The notes: generated by a model not told the origin, from the sequence alone. A DNA stretch of 18,393 nt from Alphaproteobacteria bacterium UBA7691 (GCA_002482765.1 DLGP01000094.1:9695-28087); one strand, 5' to 3'. Counted from the stretch's first letter, positions 1-8,625 are shown. A program made the numbers and translations.

Positions 1-2
1 CC

Positions 3-200
3 CCCTGCCGCAATTGCCATGGCGGCGAGAAGGCCAGCGAGAAAGTGGCGACAAGCTGCGTTGCCTGCCACAAATTCCACCAGCCCGGCATGCCGACCAT
101 GCGGCATGGCGCCAAGGCGGCGCAGTTGCCCAGCCTGGGGCATTCGCCTCTAGTGACACTGGCGCCGCTGGCGGCTTTGGCGAAAGGCGACAAGCCATGA
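3..200 (+). CDS. C-terminal fragment of a multihaem c-type cytochrome
   Basis: The gene is cut by the left window edge; 65 codons and the TGA stop (198-200) are visible. The readable frame starts at base 3. Two haem c attachment motifs are present, CRNCH (6-20) and CVACH (57-71), only 12 residues apart, so at least a dihaem protein exported to the periplasm. Histidines and methionines just after the second motif (the HKFHQPGM stretch) are candidate axial ligands. The tail of about 40 residues is rich in Ala and Leu and has no further motif. Its stop overlaps the start of the next gene by ATGA, placing it at the front of, or inside, the multihaem cluster that follows. The family cannot be named from this fragment, and the true number of haems is unknown because the N-terminus lies outside the window. 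Confidence 0.8.
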   Translation, partial: PCRNCHGGEKASEKVATSCVACHKFHQPGMPTMRHGAKAAQLPSLGHSPLVTLAPLAALAKGDKP

Positions 201-619
201 AATGGCTGACGCTCGTCTTGTTGCTGCTGGCGCCCGCCGCACAGGCTCAAGATACGGCCAGCAAACCGCTGACCGAGGCCGGCAGCACAATAGCTGCGCC
301 GGTGAAACTGACGCCGGGCGTGGCGCAGCGCCTGCAAGTGACCGTGCCGCTGGCTGGCGACCGGCCCAGCGCCACCCATGTTTTTGCCCGCTTTGGCAAC
401 AACCAGCCGATGCAGCGCAGCAATGAAGGCTATTGGCTGCCCTGGTCGGGGGCGCGCGACGACCTGATCGACAATCGCTTGCAGCCAAGTGGCGACAGCC
501 TGACATTCAAGATTGCCGATGAAGACCTGAGCGGCGCTTTCCTGCCCGTGCATATCTTTGTTGCCTACCGGGTTGGCAGCAGCTTCAAATATGGTTCCTT
601 CATGCTGGTGCAGCCATGA
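197..619 (+). CDS. Secreted protein of unknown function, 140 aa
   Basis: I do not recognise this family. The ATG at 197 is chosen because it overlaps the preceding stop (ATGA) and opens directly into a good Sec signal peptide (MKWLTLVLLLLAPAAQAQ, residues 1-18); the frame is open further upstream, but that would bury the signal peptide. The mature protein of about 120 residues contains no cysteine, so it is not itself a c-type cytochrome. It has alternating hydrophobic and polar stretches and aromatic residues (FARFGNN near residue 61, YWLPWSG near 77, HIFVAYRVGSSFKYGSF near the end), suggesting a small beta-sandwich. Position between a cytochrome and a GlcG-like protein, with 4-bp overlaps on both sides, suggests a periplasmic accessory or assembly subunit of the redox cluster. 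That role is inferred from context only. Confidence 0.8.
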   Translation: MKWLTLVLLLLAPAAQAQDTASKPLTEAGSTIAAPVKLTPGVAQRLQVTVPLAGDRPSATHVFARFGNNQPMQRSNEGYWLPWSGARDDLIDNRLQPSGDSLTFKIADEDLSGAFLPVHIFVAYRVGSSFKYGSFMLVQP

Positions 620-2460
620 AGCGCCTGCTCGCCGTCCTGGTTTTCATCGTCCTGGCCGGACACGCCCAGGCGCAGGCCTTGAGCGCGCCGGATGTGAACC
701 TGATCCTGAGCCGCGCGGTGCAGGAAGCCCAGGCGCGCGGCACCAATGCCACCATTGCGGTGGTGGATCGGGTTGGCAATGTGCTGGCCGTGCATCGCAT
801 CGGCGGCGCGGTGAATGTCACCATCACATCAGGGCGCGGCATCGCCGCCGGCAACGGGCTGGAGCAGGTCAGCCTGGACAGCACCTTTGCCGCCATCGCC
901 AAGGCCATCACCGGCGCCTATCTTTCTTCCAGCGGCAATGCCTTCACCACCCGCACCGCCAGCCAGATTGTGCAGGAGCATTTCAACGTCGGCGAAACCA
1001 ACCAGGCCGCCGGGCCGCTTTTTGGTGTGCAATTCAGCCAGTTGCCCTGTTCCGACCTGATGAGCGGCGGCGATGTGGTGGGCGGTATCGGCCCGCGCCG
1101 CTCGCCGCTGGGCCTGTCTGCCGATCCGGGCGGCATGCCGCTTTATATCAACGGCCAGGTGGTGGGCGGCATCGGTGTGATTGCCGATGGCATCTACGGC
1201 CTGGATCGCGATATCAGCAATTACGACCGCGATCTTGACGAATTGATCGCCCTGGCCGGCCAGAGCGGCTTTGTCCCGCCCGAGGAGATCAAGGCCTATC
1301 GCATTGCCGTGGATGGCCGCCTGCTGCGCTATGCCGATGTGGATGAGCGCGACCTGCTGAGCAATCCAGGCGCCGCACCAGCCGGGCCGGCTGCCGGCGC
1401 CCTGGTGACCGTGACCGGCTATTTCACTGCCGGCGGCGGCGTGCGCGCCGGCGTTGCCTATGGCAGCAATGCTTCCGGCTACCGCAGCGATGGCGGCACG
1501 GATTTCCCAGGTCTGCCCTCTGCCACCTTTGTGCTGACCGATGGCGCCGGCACCAACCGCTATCCGCCGACCAACAGCACCGCCGCATCGCTTGCAGCCG
1601 GCGACCGCATGACGGCGGCGGAAGTGCAGCGTATCCTGCAAGCCGCCTTGCTGGTGGCGTTTCAGGCCCGGGCGCAGATCCGGCGGCCGCTGGGCAGCTT
1701 TGCCGAAGTCACCATTTCGGTGGTGGATGTGGAAGCTGCCATCCTGGGCATGGCCCGCACCCGCGATGCGCCCGTATTCGGCACCGATGTCAGCTTGCAG
1801 AAAGCCCGCAGCGCTGCCTTTTTCTCACGCACCACCGCCTTTGCCGAACTGAATGCGGCCGGCGGCACGGTGCCGAATTATGCCGCAGCCGCCCGTGCCT
1901 TCATTGGCGGCAATGCGCTGGCCGATGGCACCGCCTATTCGGCGCGCGGCCTGGGCAATCTGACGCGGCCGTTTTATCCCGATGGCATCACCAGCAATGG
2001 CAACGGCCCCTACAGCCTGCCCTTCACGCGCTGGAGCCCGCTGAATGTCGGCTTGCAGCTTGATCTGATCCAGAATGACATCGTGGCGCGGCTGGATGGT
2101 TCGCTGATTGGTGCGCAAGGCTGCGTCAACGGCGCCGGTGGTGGCCCGACCCTGCCCAATAACGGTGCCGGCGGCCCGACCCGGCTGGCCAATGGCATGC
2201 AGATATTTGCCGGCGGCGTGCCGATCTATCGCAACGGCGTGCTGGTGGGCGCCATCGGCGTATCCGGCGACGGCATCGACCAGGATGACATGATCGCCTT
2301 TCTGGGTCTGGCCAATGGTGCCAGCAACGGCCTGGGCAATGCGCCCGATGGCATTCGCCTGGAACGCCAGGTGATCCGTGGCGTGGCGCCGCGTTATGTG
2401 AGCTGCCCGGTGAAACCCTTCAACTATTCCCATGTGCAATTGCCATGTCGCGGACGCTGA
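616..2460 (+). CDS. Secreted protein with two GlcG/HbpS-like (haem-binding-type) domains
   Basis: A 614-residue protein with a Sec signal peptide (about residues 1-20, ending AQAQ). Two divergent copies of the GlcG/HbpS fold (PF03928 type) are visible. Copy 1 spans about 24-215, with TIAVVDRVGNVLAVHR near 46 and MPLYINGQVVGGIGV near 174. Copy 2 spans about 332-565, with ISVVDVEAAILGMAR near 367 and GGVPIYRNGVLVGAIGVSGDG from 533. A linker of about 115 residues separates them. Four cysteines (145, 503, 597, 611) are present but no CXXCH motif. Members of this family include HbpS, a haem-binding extracellular sensor, and GlcG of unknown function; usual length is about 140-170 residues, so a secreted tandem form of this size is unusual. 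It overlaps the preceding gene by ATGA and the next by 16 bp, inside the cytochrome cluster. A haem or redox-cofactor binding role is plausible but unproven. Confidence 0.88.
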   Translation: MKRLLAVLVFIVLAGHAQAQALSAPDVNLILSRAVQEAQARGTNATIAVVDRVGNVLAVHRIGGAVNVTITSGRGIAAGNGLEQVSLDSTFAAIAKAITGAYLSSSGNAFTTRTASQIVQEHFNVGETNQAAGPLFGVQFSQLPCSDLMSGGDVVGGIGPRRSPLGLSADPGGMPLYINGQVVGGIGVIADGIYGLDRDISNYDRDLDELIALAGQSGFVPPEEIKAYRIAVDGRLLRYADVDERDLLSNPGAAPAGPAAGALVTVTGYFTAGGGVRAGVAYGSNASGYRSDGGTDFPGLPSATFVLTDGAGTNRYPPTNSTAASLAAGDRMTAAEVQRILQAALLVAFQARAQIRRPLGSFAEVTISVVDVEAAILGMARTRDAPVFGTDVSLQKARSAAFFSRTTAFAELNAAGGTVPNYAAAARAFIGGNALADGTAYSARGLGNLTRPFYPDGITSNGNGPYSLPFTRWSPLNVGLQLDLIQNDIVARLDGSLIGAQGCVNGAGGGPTLPNNGAGGPTRLANGMQIFAGGVPIYRNGVLVGAIGVSGDGIDQDDMIAFLGLANGASNGLGNAPDGIRLERQVIRGVAPRYVSCPVKPFNYSHVQLPCRGR

Positions 2461-4331
2461 AATACGGTGCGGCTTTGCCGCTGCTGCTTGCCCTGCTGGC
2501 GAGCCAGGAAGCCCGCGCCGGCAAGGAAGACTTTTTTGAATTCCGCGAAGCCGGCCAGGGTGTGCTGATGGCGCAGGACGAGCCGCGCCGCCGTCCCGGC
2601 GCCCGCGCTGAGCCGCCGGCCGAGGCATTGCCGCCGATTGATCCAGCCGCCGTGCCGCCGCCGGCCCCCGCCCTGCCGCGCGAAACCCTGCCGGTGCCAG
2701 ATCGCTGGCGCCTGATTGAGGCCATTGGCGTCAACGAAAAATGGTGGGACCCCTATAACCAGAATACGCTGAAGGCCGACCGGCCGATTGCCAAGGATTA
2801 CTTCTTCAACCTGTCGGTCATATCCGACACTGTGTATGAACCACGCAGCTTTCCGCAGCCGGTCAGCCTGACCGGCAGCGCCGACGCCAACAAACGGCTG
2901 GATGCCTTTGGCCGGGTGGACCAGCAGCTTTTCGCCACCACACTGATTCCATCCTTCTCGCTGATCAAGGGCGACACCGCCTTCAAGCCGCCGGATTTTG
3001 AACTGCGCCTCACCCCGGTGCTGCACTATAATCGGGTGCAGGCTGAGGAAGACCGCATCCTGCGCATCGACCCGACCCAGGGCAGCACCCGGCAGGACCC
3101 GTTCCTAGGTATCCAGGAAGCCTTCGTGGATTACCATCTGCGTAATGTTTCCGACCGCTACGATTTTGATTCATTGCGCGTTGGCATCCAGCCGATCACC
3201 AGTGATTTCCGCGGCTTCGTGTTTCAGGACAACCAGTTCGGCGCCCGCATCTTCGGCACCCGCGACAACAATTTCTGGCAATATAATCTCGGCTGGTTCC
3301 GCCGTGTGGAGAAAGACACCAATAGCGGCCTGAACGATATCCGAGAGCCTTTGCGCAAGGATGATGTATTCATCGCCACGCTGTTCCGCCAGGACATGCC
3401 GGTGGTGGGCTACACGTCGCAATTCGCCATCCTGCATAACCGCAACCGCGAAGGCGACGAGGCCGCCTATTTCAACCGCAACGGCTTCCAGGAACGCCCG
3501 GCGGTATTCGGCGCGCAACGGCCGCATAACTATAACGTGACCTATCTGGGCTATAGCGGCGACGGGCATTTCGGCCGCTTCAACCTGACCCATTCGCTGT
3601 ATTATGCCTATGGCCATAACGATGCCAGCCAGTTCATCTCGCAAACCCGCGACGAACGCGCCGATATCCGCGCCTGGTTTGCCGCCGTGGAACCATCGAT
3701 TGACCTGAGCTGGCTGCGGCTGCGCGGCAGCCTGCTTTATGCTTCCGGCGACAAGGACCCCTACGACAAGACCGAGCAGGGCTTTGACGCCATCTTTGAA
3801 AATCCGCAATTTGCCGGCGCCGATACCAGCTATTGGGTGCGCCAGGCGGTGCCGCTGATCGGCGGCGGCGGCGTGGCGCTTTCGGGCCGCAACGGCTTGC
3901 TCAACAGCCTGCGTTCCTCCAAGGAGCAGGGCCAGTCGAATTTCATCAATCCCGGCCTGATCCTGATCGGCGGTGGCGTTGATGCCGATATCACACCGGA
4001 ACTGCGCCTCAGCACCAACCTCAATTACCTGCGCTTTGCCGACACATCCTCGGTGGCCACCTTGCGCAACCAGGGCAATGATTGCGCCGCGCTGCCGCTT
4101 GGCACCCAGCCCGGTTTGGGCAGCAAGCCCAAATTATGCAGCAACGAAATCGGCTGGGATCTGTCGGCGGCACTGATCTATCGCCCCACCTTCATCCAGA
4201 ATGTGGTGTTCCGCGCTTCCGGCGCCGTGCTGTTTGGCGGCGAGGGCTTCCGCGAATTGTTTGCCGTTGATCCTGAAAGCGACAAGTCACGCTTCTACTC
4301 GGTATTGTTCAACATGATCCTGACCTATTGA
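2445..4331 (+). CDS. Predicted outer-membrane beta-barrel protein of the multihaem cluster
   Basis: A 628-residue protein. ATG at 2445 opens a Sec signal peptide (about 1-25, ending ARA) and overlaps the previous gene by 16 bp. Residues 47-84 form a Pro/Ala-rich linker. From about 110 to the end the sequence alternates hydrophobic and polar residues with many Tyr, Phe and Trp, Asn/Asp-rich turns, and the chain ends in an aromatic residue (FNMILTY), as expected for a BAM-inserted beta-barrel. There is no CXXCH motif; the only cysteines (about 546 and 564) could form a loop disulfide. Its neighbours suggest a porin-like sheath or anchor for the decahaem protein encoded immediately downstream, by analogy with MtrB or PioB, but I see no MtrB-type N-terminal CXXC and no clear similarity to those families. 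It could instead be a substrate porin of the alginate-export type. Barrel call is fairly strong; conduit role is inference. Confidence 0.82.
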   Translation: MSRTLKYGAALPLLLALLASQEARAGKEDFFEFREAGQGVLMAQDEPRRRPGARAEPPAEALPPIDPAAVPPPAPALPRETLPVPDRWRLIEAIGVNEKWWDPYNQNTLKADRPIAKDYFFNLSVISDTVYEPRSFPQPVSLTGSADANKRLDAFGRVDQQLFATTLIPSFSLIKGDTAFKPPDFELRLTPVLHYNRVQAEEDRILRIDPTQGSTRQDPFLGIQEAFVDYHLRNVSDRYDFDSLRVGIQPITSDFRGFVFQDNQFGARIFGTRDNNFWQYNLGWFRRVEKDTNSGLNDIREPLRKDDVFIATLFRQDMPVVGYTSQFAILHNRNREGDEAAYFNRNGFQERPAVFGAQRPHNYNVTYLGYSGDGHFGRFNLTHSLYYAYGHNDASQFISQTRDERADIRAWFAAVEPSIDLSWLRLRGSLLYASGDKDPYDKTEQGFDAIFENPQFAGADTSYWVRQAVPLIGGGGVALSGRNGLLNSLRSSKEQGQSNFINPGLILIGGGVDADITPELRLSTNLNYLRFADTSSVATLRNQGNDCAALPLGTQPGLGSKPKLCSNEIGWDLSAALIYRPTFIQNVVFRASGAVLFGGEGFRELFAVDPESDKSRFYSVLFNMILTY

Positions 4332-4333
4332 CC

Positions 4334-7300
4334 ATGCGCCGCATCGCCACCGCCTTCGCCGCCCTATTGCTCAGCCAGGCCCTGCTTCTGGCCGGCGAGG
4401 TGCGTGCCGCCGGTGGCGAAAGCCCGCGTGACATCAAGTATGTCACCGCGCCGCCGGCCCCGTTCCAGCAGACCCCGGAAGCCGCCGCCGGCAAGAGCGA
4501 AGGCTGCCTCACTTGCCATAGCAGCACCGATGCCGCGACAATGCACCAGAATGCGGCGGTGAATATCGGCTGCACCGATTGCCATGGCGGCAATGCCGCG
4601 ATCCGCGCGCCGCAGGCGCTGGAGCAATACGCCGCCACGCGCGACCAGGCGCATGTGCTGCCGCGTTTTCCGCGTGCCTGGCATTTTCCGCGCAGCAGCA
4701 ACCCGGAACGCAGCTATACACTGCTCAATCATGAAAGCCCGGACTATATCCGCTTCGTCAATCCATCGGATTACCGGGTGGTGCGCGAAGCCTGCGGCGA
4801 ATGCCATTTGCCGATCATCCAGGCCGCCGAACGCAGCCTGATGAGCACCGGCGCCATGCTATGGGGCGGCGCGGCTTATAATAACGGCATTTTGCCCTTC
4901 AAGAATTACATCATGGGCGAAGCCTATACCCGCGATGGCCAGCCGGCTTTGATCAAAAGCCCGGGCAGCGTGACGCCGAAGATGACCGAGCAGCGCGGCG
5001 TGCTGCCGCAATTTGTGCCGATGCCGGCCTGGGAAGTGATTCCGCCGGGCGACATCTTCCGCGTTTTTGAGCGCGGCGGCCGCAATATCGTGACGCAATT
5101 CCCGGAAATTGCGCTGCCCAATATCGCCACCGCCGGGCCGGGCGCGATCCAGCGCCTGGATGAACCCGGCCGGCCGGATATCCGGCAATCCAATCGTGGC
5201 CCCGGCACCGGCCTGCGTATTGCCGTGCCGGTGATCAACATTCACAAGACCCGCCTGAACGATCCCTTCATGTGGTTCATGGGCACCAACGACCAGCCCG
5301 GCGATTATCGCCATTCCGGCTGTGCCGGCTGCCATGTGGTTTATGCCAATGACCGCGACCCGCGCCATGCCGGGCCGTATTCCTTCGCCGGCCATGACGG
5401 CAAAAGCGAAACCCGCGACCCGACAATCCCGAAGGATCGCTCCGGCCATCCGCTGAAGCACCAATTCACCCGCGCCATCCCGACCAGCCAGTGCATGACC
5501 TGCCACATGCACCAGCCCAACATCTTCCTCAATTCGATGCTGGGCTACACCATGTGGGATTACGAGCCGGATGCGCCGAAGATGTTTCCCACCAAGCAGA
5601 AATATCCCAGCCCGGAGGAAGAACACGCCATCCTGATGCGGAACCCGGAGGAAGCGGCGATACGCGGCAAATGGGGCGATGTGGATTTCCTCAAGAAAGT
5701 GTGGGAACTCAATCCGGAATTGAAGGATACACAATTCGCCGATTATCACGGCCATGGCTGGAATTTCCGCGCCATCTTCAAGCGTGACCGCAAGGGCAAT
5801 CTGCTGGATGCGTCCGGCCGCAAGATCGATGACGAAGACCCGCAGAAATTCAAGAAGGCGGTACATATGTCGTCGGTGCATGTGGATGCCGGCATGCAAT
5901 GCGTGGATTGCCATTTTGCCCAGGATTCACACGGCAACGGCTATATCTATGGCGAAGTGGCGAATGCCATCGAAATCCGCTGCAAGGATTGCCATGGCAC
6001 CAGCGCCAGCCATCCCAGCCTGCGCACTTCTGGCCCGGCAGCGCCGCCCGGCGGCACGGATCTATCGCTGCTGCGCTTGCAGGATGGCCGCCGCCGCTTT
6101 GAATGGCGCGGCACCGAATGCTACAAGCCGGCCACCGAAAAGCGCGATTGCAAGCTGATCCAGCGCGCCGCGCTGGACCCGAACCGGGAATGGGAAGTCA
6201 GCCTGGTGAAGGATACCGTCGATCCCGCCAATCCGCATTACAACGAGAAGGCGGCACGCGCCAAGCTGATGGGCAAACTGCCCGGCGGCATTGCACCCGA
6301 CACAGCCGGCAGCATGATGCAATGGGGCCCGGGCGTGGCGCCGGGCAAGCTGGCGCATGATGACAGCGAGATGGAATGTTATACCTGCCATCTATCCTGG
6401 ACCACATCCTGCGCCGGTTGCCATCTGCCAATCCAGGCCAACCGCAAGACCGAACGCCACCATTATGAAGGCGGCGAGACGCGCAATTTCGCCACCTACA
6501 ATCCGCAGGTGGCACGCGACGAGATGTTCCAGCTCGGCCGCCATCAGAGCACCAAGGGCAACACCATTGCGCCGATCCGCTCAACCTCGGCGCTGATCCT
6601 TTCGTCTACCAATATCAACCGCGAGCGTATCTATATCCAGCAGCCGCCGATTGCCGCTTCGGGCTTTTCCAGCCAGGCCTTCGCGCCGCATTACCCACAT
6701 ACTGAACGCCGCACCGAGACCAAAACCTGCACCGATTGCCACGTCTCGGCCGCCAACGACAACAACGCCATCATGGCGCAGCTACTGCTGCACGGCACCA
6801 ACTTCGTCAACTTTGTCGGCTTCAATGCCTGGGCCGGCGCCGAAGGCGGTGTTGAGGCGGTGCAGGTGACGGAATGGGACGAGCCGCAGGCGGTGATCGG
6901 CAGCTTCCTGCACAAACATGCCTATCCGGATTATTTCGCGCAGCATCAGCAGCGCGGCCGCAAACTGCCCGAGGCGCCGGAGCTTGGCACATTCAGCCAT
7001 GACGGCGGCAATGTCGGCTGCCTGCAATTACGCGGCGAATACCTGTTTGCCGCCGAGGGCAGCAAGGGTTTCCGTGTTTATGATGTGGCTTCGATCGCCA
7101 ACAAGGGCATCTCGCAGCGCATCATCACCGCGCCCTTCAGCCCGCTGGGCCACGATACCCATGTGGCCAGCAAAAACGCCACCTGCATGGCGCTGCCCAC
7201 CAACCAGCCGATTGCGCCGCAGCGCCAGATGAAGGACGAAGCGACACGCAAGCTGATGTATGAGGCCAACCAGGAGCAGGCCTTCCATCCGATCTATCAT

Positions 7301-8185
7301 TACGCCTTCATCACCGATGCGGTGGAAGGTCTGATCGTGGTGGATGTGGATACCCTGGCCGATGGCGAGCCGCGCAACAATTTCCTCAAGCGCGCCTTGA
7401 CCTGGAATGAGAACGGCGTGCTGGATGGCGCCCGCCACATCACCATCGCAGGTCATTATTTCTATATCACCACACCACGCGGCATCGTGGTGCTGGATAT
7501 GAACGATCCGCTCAAGCCGAAGACCTTGGCACAATTGCCGCTGGCCGGGGCGCGCGCCACGGCGCTGCAATTCCGCTACCTGTTTGTCACCCATGACGGC
7601 GGCCTGAGCGTGGTGGACATGACCGATCCGAGCCGGCCACGCCGCGTCGAAGGCGCCGAGATGGCGATCAAGGATGCCCGCCGGGTTTATCTGGCGCGCA
7701 CCTTTGCCTATATCGCCGCCGGCGCCGATGGCCTGATGATCGTGGATATCGAAAAGCCGGAACAGCCGAAGCTGTATCAGCGCTACACCGCCGAAGGCCA
7801 GATCAAGGATGCCTCGGATGTGATCGTGGGCAGCACCAATGCCACGCTGTTTGCCTATGTGGCGGATGGCCGCCATGGCCTCAAAGTGGTGCAACTCACC
7901 TCACCTGATAGCCAACCGGCTTTCTATGGCTTCAGCCCCGATCCGAAGCCGGAATTGATTGCCTGGAAACCGAGCCGCTGGCCGTTGCGCAGTTTGTCGA
8001 AGGGCCTCGACCGTGATCGCGGCGTGGATGAAACCGGCGGCCAGATTGCCGTATTCGGCCGCATCGGCTCGCGGCCGCTGAACATGCAGGAGCAGCGTCA
8101 GCTTTATCTCGACCGGCGCCAGAAGCTGTGGAGCGTGACTGACGATGCCCAGCCGGGCGAATTCCAGCCGGCGAAAAAGCCATGA
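4334..8185 (+). CDS. Decahaem c-type cytochrome fused to a C-terminal LVIVD-repeat beta-propeller
   Basis: About 1283 residues, starting at ATG 4334 (2 bp after the previous stop); an in-frame TTG at 4328 would add two residues. Signal peptide about 1-26 (ends VRAA), no lipobox. Ten CXXCH motifs have first cysteines at about 58, 80, 154, 330, 387, 523, 550, 682, 693 and 799: CLTCH, CTDCH, CGECH, CAGCH, CMTCH, CVDCH, CKDCH, CYTCH, CAGCH, CTDCH. Long haem-free spacers (154-330, 387-523, 550-682) imply inserted folded domains. Extra cysteines at 596, 606, 896 and 951 are not in haem motifs. From about 898 to 1193 come repeats of the LVIVD type (for example YAFITDAVEGLIVVDVDTL, then GIVVLDMNDP, LSVVDMTDPSRP, GLMIVDIEKPEQP), which form a beta-propeller. 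The protein should carry electrons across or outside the periplasm, with the propeller acting in binding or assembly. It follows the beta-barrel gene almost without a gap. Partner and substrate are unknown. Confidence 0.93.
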   Translation: MRRIATAFAALLLSQALLLAGEVRAAGGESPRDIKYVTAPPAPFQQTPEAAAGKSEGCLTCHSSTDAATMHQNAAVNIGCTDCHGGNAAIRAPQALEQYAATRDQAHVLPRFPRAWHFPRSSNPERSYTLLNHESPDYIRFVNPSDYRVVREACGECHLPIIQAAERSLMSTGAMLWGGAAYNNGILPFKNYIMGEAYTRDGQPALIKSPGSVTPKMTEQRGVLPQFVPMPAWEVIPPGDIFRVFERGGRNIVTQFPEIALPNIATAGPGAIQRLDEPGRPDIRQSNRGPGTGLRIAVPVINIHKTRLNDPFMWFMGTNDQPGDYRHSGCAGCHVVYANDRDPRHAGPYSFAGHDGKSETRDPTIPKDRSGHPLKHQFTRAIPTSQCMTCHMHQPNIFLNSMLGYTMWDYEPDAPKMFPTKQKYPSPEEEHAILMRNPEEAAIRGKWGDVDFLKKVWELNPELKDTQFADYHGHGWNFRAIFKRDRKGNLLDASGRKIDDEDPQKFKKAVHMSSVHVDAGMQCVDCHFAQDSHGNGYIYGEVANAIEIRCKDCHGTSASHPSLRTSGPAAPPGGTDLSLLRLQDGRRRFEWRGTECYKPATEKRDCKLIQRAALDPNREWEVSLVKDTVDPANPHYNEKAARAKLMGKLPGGIAPDTAGSMMQWGPGVAPGKLAHDDSEMECYTCHLSWTTSCAGCHLPIQANRKTERHHYEGGETRNFATYNPQVARDEMFQLGRHQSTKGNTIAPIRSTSALILSSTNINRERIYIQQPPIAASGFSSQAFAPHYPHTERRTETKTCTDCHVSAANDNNAIMAQLLLHGTNFVNFVGFNAWAGAEGGVEAVQVTEWDEPQAVIGSFLHKHAYPDYFAQHQQRGRKLPEAPELGTFSHDGGNVGCLQLRGEYLFAAEGSKGFRVYDVASIANKGISQRIITAPFSPLGHDTHVASKNATCMALPTNQPIAPQRQMKDEATRKLMYEANQEQAFHPIYHYAFITDAVEGLIVVDVDTLADGEPRNNFLKRALTWNENGVLDGARHITIAGHYFYITTPRGIVVLDMNDPLKPKTLAQLPLAGARATALQFRYLFVTHDGGLSVVDMTDPSRPRRVEGAEMAIKDARRVYLARTFAYIAAGADGLMIVDIEKPEQPKLYQRYTAEGQIKDASDVIVGSTNATLFAYVADGRHGLKVVQLTSPDSQPAFYGFSPDPKPELIAWKPSRWPLRSLSKGLDRDRGVDETGGQIAVFGRIGSRPLNMQEQRQLYLDRRQKLWSVTDDAQPGEFQPAKKP

Positions 8186-8625
8186 AGCGGCGCGGCGCCC
8201 TGAGCCTGACCATCCTGGCGCTGTGCATGGCGGCGCCTGCTTTTGCACAAAATTTTCACCAAGCCCTGGCCGGCAAGACCATCGCCTTCAAGGCCGATAT
8301 CAGTTTTCCACAGCCGGTGGTGTTGCAGCCCGGGCGCGGCGCCAGTTCACTGGGCGCCGCCATCGCCATCGCCTATCTGAAACCCGATGGCAGCCTGCGG
8401 CTGAAACGCTGGAACGAGCCGAAGGGTGAGTATGATCCTGTGGCCGATGGCCGCTGGACCACAGAAGACAACCAGCTTTGCCTGATTGCCGATTGGCCCT
8501 TGCTGAAGCGTGACCGCTTCTGCATGCGGCTGCGGCTTGATCCGCCGGTGATCTCTGGCCACGGCGCCGGCATCGATGCCCTGATCAAAGGTGATATCCG
8601 CCCCGGCAACCCGGACGGATTATAA
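8182..8625 (+). CDS. Small secreted protein of unknown function, 147 aa
   Basis: The ATG at 8182 overlaps the decahaem stop (ATGA), so translation is probably coupled. A Sec signal peptide is clear (about 1-22, ending AFAQ). The mature protein has two cysteines (100 and 114) that could form a disulfide. The pattern of a glycine-containing turn (YLKPDGSLRLKRWN), then GRWTTEDNQLCLIADWP and RFCMRL, resembles small periplasmic beta-barrel or lipocalin-like domains that hold a paired-cysteine hairpin; this is a fold impression only. No haem motif is present. It is the last gene of the plus-strand cluster, ending 6 bp before the convergent cytochrome gene. A chaperone-like or structural role in the cytochrome module is possible from its position. 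Function unknown. Confidence 0.8.
   Translation: MKRRGALSLTILALCMAAPAFAQNFHQALAGKTIAFKADISFPQPVVLQPGRGASSLGAAIAIAYLKPDGSLRLKRWNEPKGEYDPVADGRWTTEDNQLCLIADWPLLKRDRFCMRLRLDPPVISGHGAGIDALIKGDIRPGNPDGL

Noticed and set aside
14..619. Longer 5' extension of the 140-aa secreted protein
   Set aside because: It would run through the haem motifs of the cytochrome in another frame and bury the signal peptide; the ATG at 197 is the natural start.
829..1641. Minus-strand frame of 270 codons opposite the GlcG-like gene
   Set aside because: Low-complexity Ala/Gly/His-rich composition typical of antisense shadows; the plus strand has a coherent signal peptide and domains.
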